Both the position numbers and the translations under genes were made by a program. 8,229 bases of DNA, taken from Cyanobacteria bacterium UBA11370 (GTDB lineage Bacteria > Cyanobacteriota > Cyanobacteriia > Cyanobacteriales > Coleofasciculaceae). Shown piece by piece: positions 5,645 to 8,229 of this stretch (positions within the stretch are counted from its first letter, which is position 1; each line of letters starts with the position of its first letter). The notes below the pieces were generated by a model. It saw nothing but the letters and a program-made list of their open reading frames with translations. It ran no database searches and had not been told where the DNA came from. The stretch is from assembly GCA_003486645.1 (NCBI GenBank), contig DNGI01000445.1, forward strand, positions 1 through 8,229, written 5' to 3'.

Positions 5645-6409
5645 CTAAACCTCATCCGGATTCACCCCCAATTCTCTGAGTTTTTGAGCAAGATTTTCTG
5701 CTCTCAAAATAGCTTGTTCAGCTCGCTCAGTTGGTGTTAGGATAAGGTTGCCAGAGCGATCGCACCACCGCAACCAGCAGCGAGTACAACTCTCATAGTC
5801 TCCCTCCCACAAACCTAACCCTAATTCCAATTCCGGAATCCAAATTTGTGGTGCTGATACCGCTAACTCTTGCTCTTGATACCTAGCCCCAGTGAGTTGA
5901 AAAAATTGAAGTTGGTTAGTGTAACGACTAAAGATAATATAATAAGGAACTCTCAATATTTCCTCGTAAACCTGCCATTTAGTCGGAGGTTGTCCAGCAG
6001 CGCTAGTGGTTCGACCTAAATCTTCAGCTTCAGTACTTGGTGATAGCAACTCTACCACAACTAAGGGATTAATTCGTTCCTGCCAAGTCACATAACTCAA
6101 ACGCAGTTCCCCACCCTCATAAAGCTTGGATACACCACTAACACCAAACCAATCCGGGCGTTTATACCACTGGGGGTGAGTAACGTCGTAGTATAGATTC
6201 AGGTCAGTCGCACAAAACACCTGGTCAGGGTCTTGATTGGTAGGTTGAAAGGTTTTAGACAAAAGATTTGACTGCTTGAGATGGAATTCATCCAAACCAG
6301 GTTCCTCCGGATTTTCACTAGGCAAATCATACATCGTGGGGAGGGTTTCTCTAGGCGATCGCGGTGGATCACTTTGAGGAATACTGGTTTTTACAGGTAT
6401 TTTCACCAT
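5645..6409 (-). CDS. Uma2-family PD-(D/E)XK nuclease-fold protein
   Basis: A 254-aa protein of the Uma2 (DUF820) family, which has the restriction-endonuclease fold and is strongly expanded in cyanobacteria; its biological role is unsettled. The fold's motif residues are recognisable: RPDWFGV (D86), PLVVVELLSPST (E120) and a following TKWQVYEEILRVPYYIIF (K144). The segment before it, MYDLPSENPEEPGLDEFH at residues 26-43, and the C-terminal helix TPTERAEQAILRAENLAQKL (225-244, coiled-coil-like) are usual for cyanobacterial members. ATG 6407-6409 is chosen because AGGAG stands 9 bp upstream; M26 is a shorter alternative. It lies 27 bp behind the unrecognised gene on the same strand, suggesting cotranscription. 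Confidence 0.88.
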   Translation of the reverse strand: MVKIPVKTSIPQSDPPRSPRETLPTMYDLPSENPEEPGLDEFHLKQSNLLSKTFQPTNQDPDQVFCATDLNLYYDVTHPQWYKRPDWFGVSGVSKLYEGGELRLSYVTWQERINPLVVVELLSPSTEAEDLGRTTSAAGQPPTKWQVYEEILRVPYYIIFSRYTNQLQFFQLTGARYQEQELAVSAPQIWIPELELGLGLWEGDYESCTRCWLRWCDRSGNLILTPTERAEQAILRAENLAQKLRELGVNPDEV

Positions 6410-6436
6410 AACTTTGTACTCCTAGTTAACATAGTA

Positions 6437-7228
6437 TTATCTAAAACCTTTACCTCTATAATTCTTGGTCTCTTGATACTGAGGCATATAGGCATAATTA
6501 TCCTTTATTTTTAACCCTAGGAATTTAGAAAAACGTTCAGCATCATTACCTATTAATTCTCCTTTTCTCGCTTTCCCTTGATAATCTGCTAACGCCTGTT
6601 TAGCTTGACGTAGCGATTTAACAGGCACAGAAATATCAGTCTTATTGAAAGACCAAATGCCATTAGAATTCTTCGCTGCAAATAGTAATTCACCTAAATC
6701 CTTATTTTTTACATCTTGATTGTAGGTTAGAGCGATATAATCATCTATATAAATTATTCTACCAAAATTAATATTCTCCGTAATATCTAAAGAATCAGTT
6801 AATTCTGGAAATATTAATCTGCCTTGTGGATAGATAGAGGCTAAAATATGGAAAGCCCCAACAACACAAGCTCTAGCACCAGTTTCTTTTCGATGTTTAT
6901 AGCTTTGGTAAGCAACTAAAAATTCTTGTAAATGGAAATCAAATGGAATTTTAGATTGAAATAATTGCGAAATATAAACCCCTAATATAAATTTATTAAA
7001 TGATTTGGATTCGCTTAACATTCTTCTAAAGGTAGAATCAAAAAATACTACAGGCTGGCTTTGATATTTTTCCCAGAGTACAGGGAATAAATCCCTAAAG
7101 TCTCTGCTAATGTTCTCTATAAAATTCTTAACTAGGTTATAGCCATTTTTAGTAAGAATCGTACTGTGGCTTTTGGTCACAGAATTATTAGAACTAATAA
7201 TTACGTTACCAATACGAACCTTCACCAT
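6437..7228 (-). CDS. Unrecognised 263-aa protein, upstream of Uma2
   Basis: I do not recognise this protein. It is 263 aa, predicted soluble, with no signal peptide and no clear membrane segment. The N-terminus (residues 1-25) is beta-like and rich in S/N/T. Residues 30-130 are largely helical, with aromatic-rich stretches such as PVVFFDSTFRRM, FILGVYISQLF and EFLVAYQSYKHRKETGARA. A beta region follows, including FGRIIYIDDYIALTYN (156-170). The C-terminus is basic: SLRQAKQALADYQGKARKGE (205-224) and ETKNYRGKGFR at the end. It is notably AT-rich, and it has no HIP1 octamer, unlike most neighbours, which hints at acquisition. ATG 7226-7228 has only a weak GAAAG upstream. The 27-bp gap to the Uma2 gene suggests one transcript. 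Confidence 0.7.
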   Translation of the reverse strand: MVKVRIGNVIISSNNSVTKSHSTILTKNGYNLVKNFIENISRDFRDLFPVLWEKYQSQPVVFFDSTFRRMLSESKSFNKFILGVYISQLFQSKIPFDFHLQEFLVAYQSYKHRKETGARACVVGAFHILASIYPQGRLIFPELTDSLDITENINFGRIIYIDDYIALTYNQDVKNKDLGELLFAAKNSNGIWSFNKTDISVPVKSLRQAKQALADYQGKARKGELIGNDAERFSKFLGLKIKDNYAYMPQYQETKNYRGKGFR

Positions 7229-7336
7229 AGCTGCTTTCAGTATTTCAACGCTGAGTCAATGCTAGCACACCAAGAATAGAGGTGTAATAGCGATATCTGC
7301 TGCGAACTCTGCCCACTGCGATCACACTAATAGACT

Positions 7337-7395
7337 TCTCCAAAAATCAGGATGAAACCCTTGTGACATATGGGTTGAAGTTTAATTTCTGGAGA
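7337..7395. repeat. Small MITE-like inverted repeat (TCTCCA...TGGAGA)
   Basis: The outer arms TCTCCAAAAA (7337-7346) and TTTCTGGAGA (7386-7395) pair at 9 of 10 positions. An inner AACCC/GGGTT pair (7356-7360 and 7372-7376) adds a second stem. The layout resembles IS ends brought together in a non-autonomous relic. It lies in the 254-bp gap between the unrecognised gene and hisB. The rest of that gap shows no further gene or RNA that I recognise. Confidence 0.5.
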
Positions 7396-7403
7396 GGTAT
7401 AAT
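7375..7403 (+). promoter_or_regulatory. Sigma70-like promoter pointing toward hisB antisense
   Basis: TTGAAG (7375-7380) and TATAAT (7398-7403) are separated by exactly 17 bp, a near-consensus -35/-10 pair on the plus strand. No plus-strand gene follows; transcription would run into the 3' end of hisB in antisense. The -35 hexamer lies inside the small inverted-repeat element. Activity is not shown by the sequence. Confidence 0.4.
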
Positions 7404-7482
7404 AGTTTATGATAGAGTTTGGTCTACCTAAAGTCAGTGCAATCTAAAACTGGTTTTTAATTTGATATCAACCTTATTAATA

Positions 7483-8127
7483 TTATAAAACACCTTTAGA
7501 ACTAGGAATCATTTCAGCGCGACGCGGATCAATTTCTACTGCCATCCGAACAGCCCTTGCAAATGCCTTAAAGGTTGCTTCAATAATATGATGAGAATTA
7601 ATGCCATCCAGTTGACGGATATGTAAGGTCATCTGACTATGATTCACTATTGCTACAAAGAATTCCCGTACTAATTGAGTATCATAAGTCCCAACTCGTT
7701 GCGTCGGAATTTCCAATCCGTAACTTAAATGAGGACGACCCGAAAAATCGAGAACAACCTGAACTAAGGCTTCATCTAAAGGAGCAATAAAATGACCAAA
7801 ACGCACAATTCCTTTGCGATCGCCAAGTGCTTTCCCTAACGCCTGTCCTAACGTAATTCCTACATCTTCATTCGTATGATGGTCATCAATTTCTAAATCT
7901 CCACTCGCCCGTACATCTAAATCAATCAATCCATGAGATGATAGTTGATGTAACATATGATCGAGAAAGGGAATACCCGTAGCTGCCGTACAATTGCCTG
8001 TACCCTCTAAAGTTAGGCTGACTTGTACATCCGTTTCCCCCGTAGTGCGTTTGACAGAGGCTGTCCGTACCGGAAACATTTGATTGGAGTTTTGGAGGTT
8101 GAGAACTTGGCGATCGCTGGTTTGCAT
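7483..8127 (-). CDS. hisB: Imidazoleglycerol-phosphate dehydratase
   Basis: Dehydrates imidazoleglycerol phosphate to imidazoleacetol phosphate, the sixth step of histidine synthesis, in the cytoplasm as a manganese enzyme. The 214-aa protein is the single-function form, not the E. coli type fused to a phosphatase. Metal-binding motifs are intact: FLDHMLHQ (H57), DDHHTNED (H83, H84, E87) and NSHHIIEA (H179, H180, E183); the typical SSKGVL end is present. I start at ATG 8125-8127 because MQTSDR is a typical cyanobacterial HisB N-terminus. The frame stays open to ATG 8196, which would add 23 residues without family resemblance. Neither start has a strong ribosome binding site. It is monocistronic here, as is common in cyanobacteria where his genes are scattered. 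No strong terminator follows. Confidence 0.95.
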   Translation of the reverse strand: MQTSDRQVLNLQNSNQMFPVRTASVKRTTGETDVQVSLTLEGTGNCTAATGIPFLDHMLHQLSSHGLIDLDVRASGDLEIDDHHTNEDVGITLGQALGKALGDRKGIVRFGHFIAPLDEALVQVVLDFSGRPHLSYGLEIPTQRVGTYDTQLVREFFVAIVNHSQMTLHIRQLDGINSHHIIEATFKAFARAVRMAVEIDPRRAEMIPSSKGVL

Positions 8128-8210
8128 AGTCGGTGCTGAATAGTAGGTGCTAACTGGAATAACAGAATTTATTATTTTCTCACAGCCTAGTATCAAGGAT
8201 CAGTGACAAA

Positions 8211-8229
8211 TGGGGAGTGGGGAGTGGGG
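8211..8229. repeat. Heptamer repeat (TGGGGAG)n, cut by window end
   Basis: Two full TGGGGAG units and five bases of a third occupy the last 19 bases, so the array continues beyond the window. It is another 7-bp-period repeat with a sequence unlike the others, located upstream of hisB. Confidence 0.75.

Noticed and set aside
6281..6514. Plus-strand open frame across the Uma2 start and the intergenic gap
   Set aside because: It is antisense to the Uma2 N-terminus and the adjacent gene end, with hydrophobic residues arising from AT-rich sequence.
8128..8196. N-terminal extension of HisB from ATG 8196
   Set aside because: The extra 23 residues do not resemble HisB, and MQTSDR at 8127 fits the cyanobacterial family start.

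Overview
The window looks like chromosomal DNA of a cyanobacterium, probably a filamentous, repeat-rich one. The HIP1 octamer GCGATCGC occurs nine times, mostly inside genes. There are several unrelated 7-bp tandem repeats, which are typical of the short tandemly repeated repetitive sequences of filamentous cyanobacteria. The RpiA, ACT-malic enzyme and HisB proteins also have a cyanobacterial look. I cannot name the genus from this window.

Layout: (1) 13-145, eighteen copies of an AACAACC heptamer running up to the ribosome binding site of rpiA (159-869, +). (2) 902-2306, a complete-looking IS630-family insertion sequence with 45-bp inverted repeats, a probable TA duplication, and a transposase split into two frames at a run of eight A. 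(3) 2307-3297, a repeat-dense stretch. Two roughly 113-bp polypurine elements in opposite orientation flank a small SRPBCC-domain gene (2473-2907, -), with heptamer repeats between and around them. (4) 3298-4689 (+), an ACT-domain malic enzyme. (5) 4690-4988, a non-coding stretch with two hairpin repeats. (6) 4989-5574 (+), a 64-aa protein whose gene overlaps that of an AbiEii/MNT-like nucleotidyltransferase, giving a toxin-antitoxin-like pair. (7) 7228 down to 5645 (-), an unrecognised 263-aa protein followed 27 bp later by a Uma2-family PD-(D/E)XK nuclease-fold protein. (8) 7229-7482, a small inverted-repeat element carrying a promoter-like sequence. (9) 8127-7483 (-), hisB. (10) 8211-8229, the start of a further heptamer repeat, cut by the window edge.

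Three genes are core metabolism: rpiA (pentose phosphate/Calvin cycle), malic enzyme (malate to pyruvate) and hisB (histidine synthesis). They are not an operon; each stands alone, separated by accessory and repetitive DNA. The most distinctive aspects are the possible recoding site in the transposase, the polypurine element family with the IS abutting one copy, and the overlapping nucleotidyltransferase pair. I see no CRISPR array, tRNA or rRNA, and nothing that demonstrates a wholly new system.
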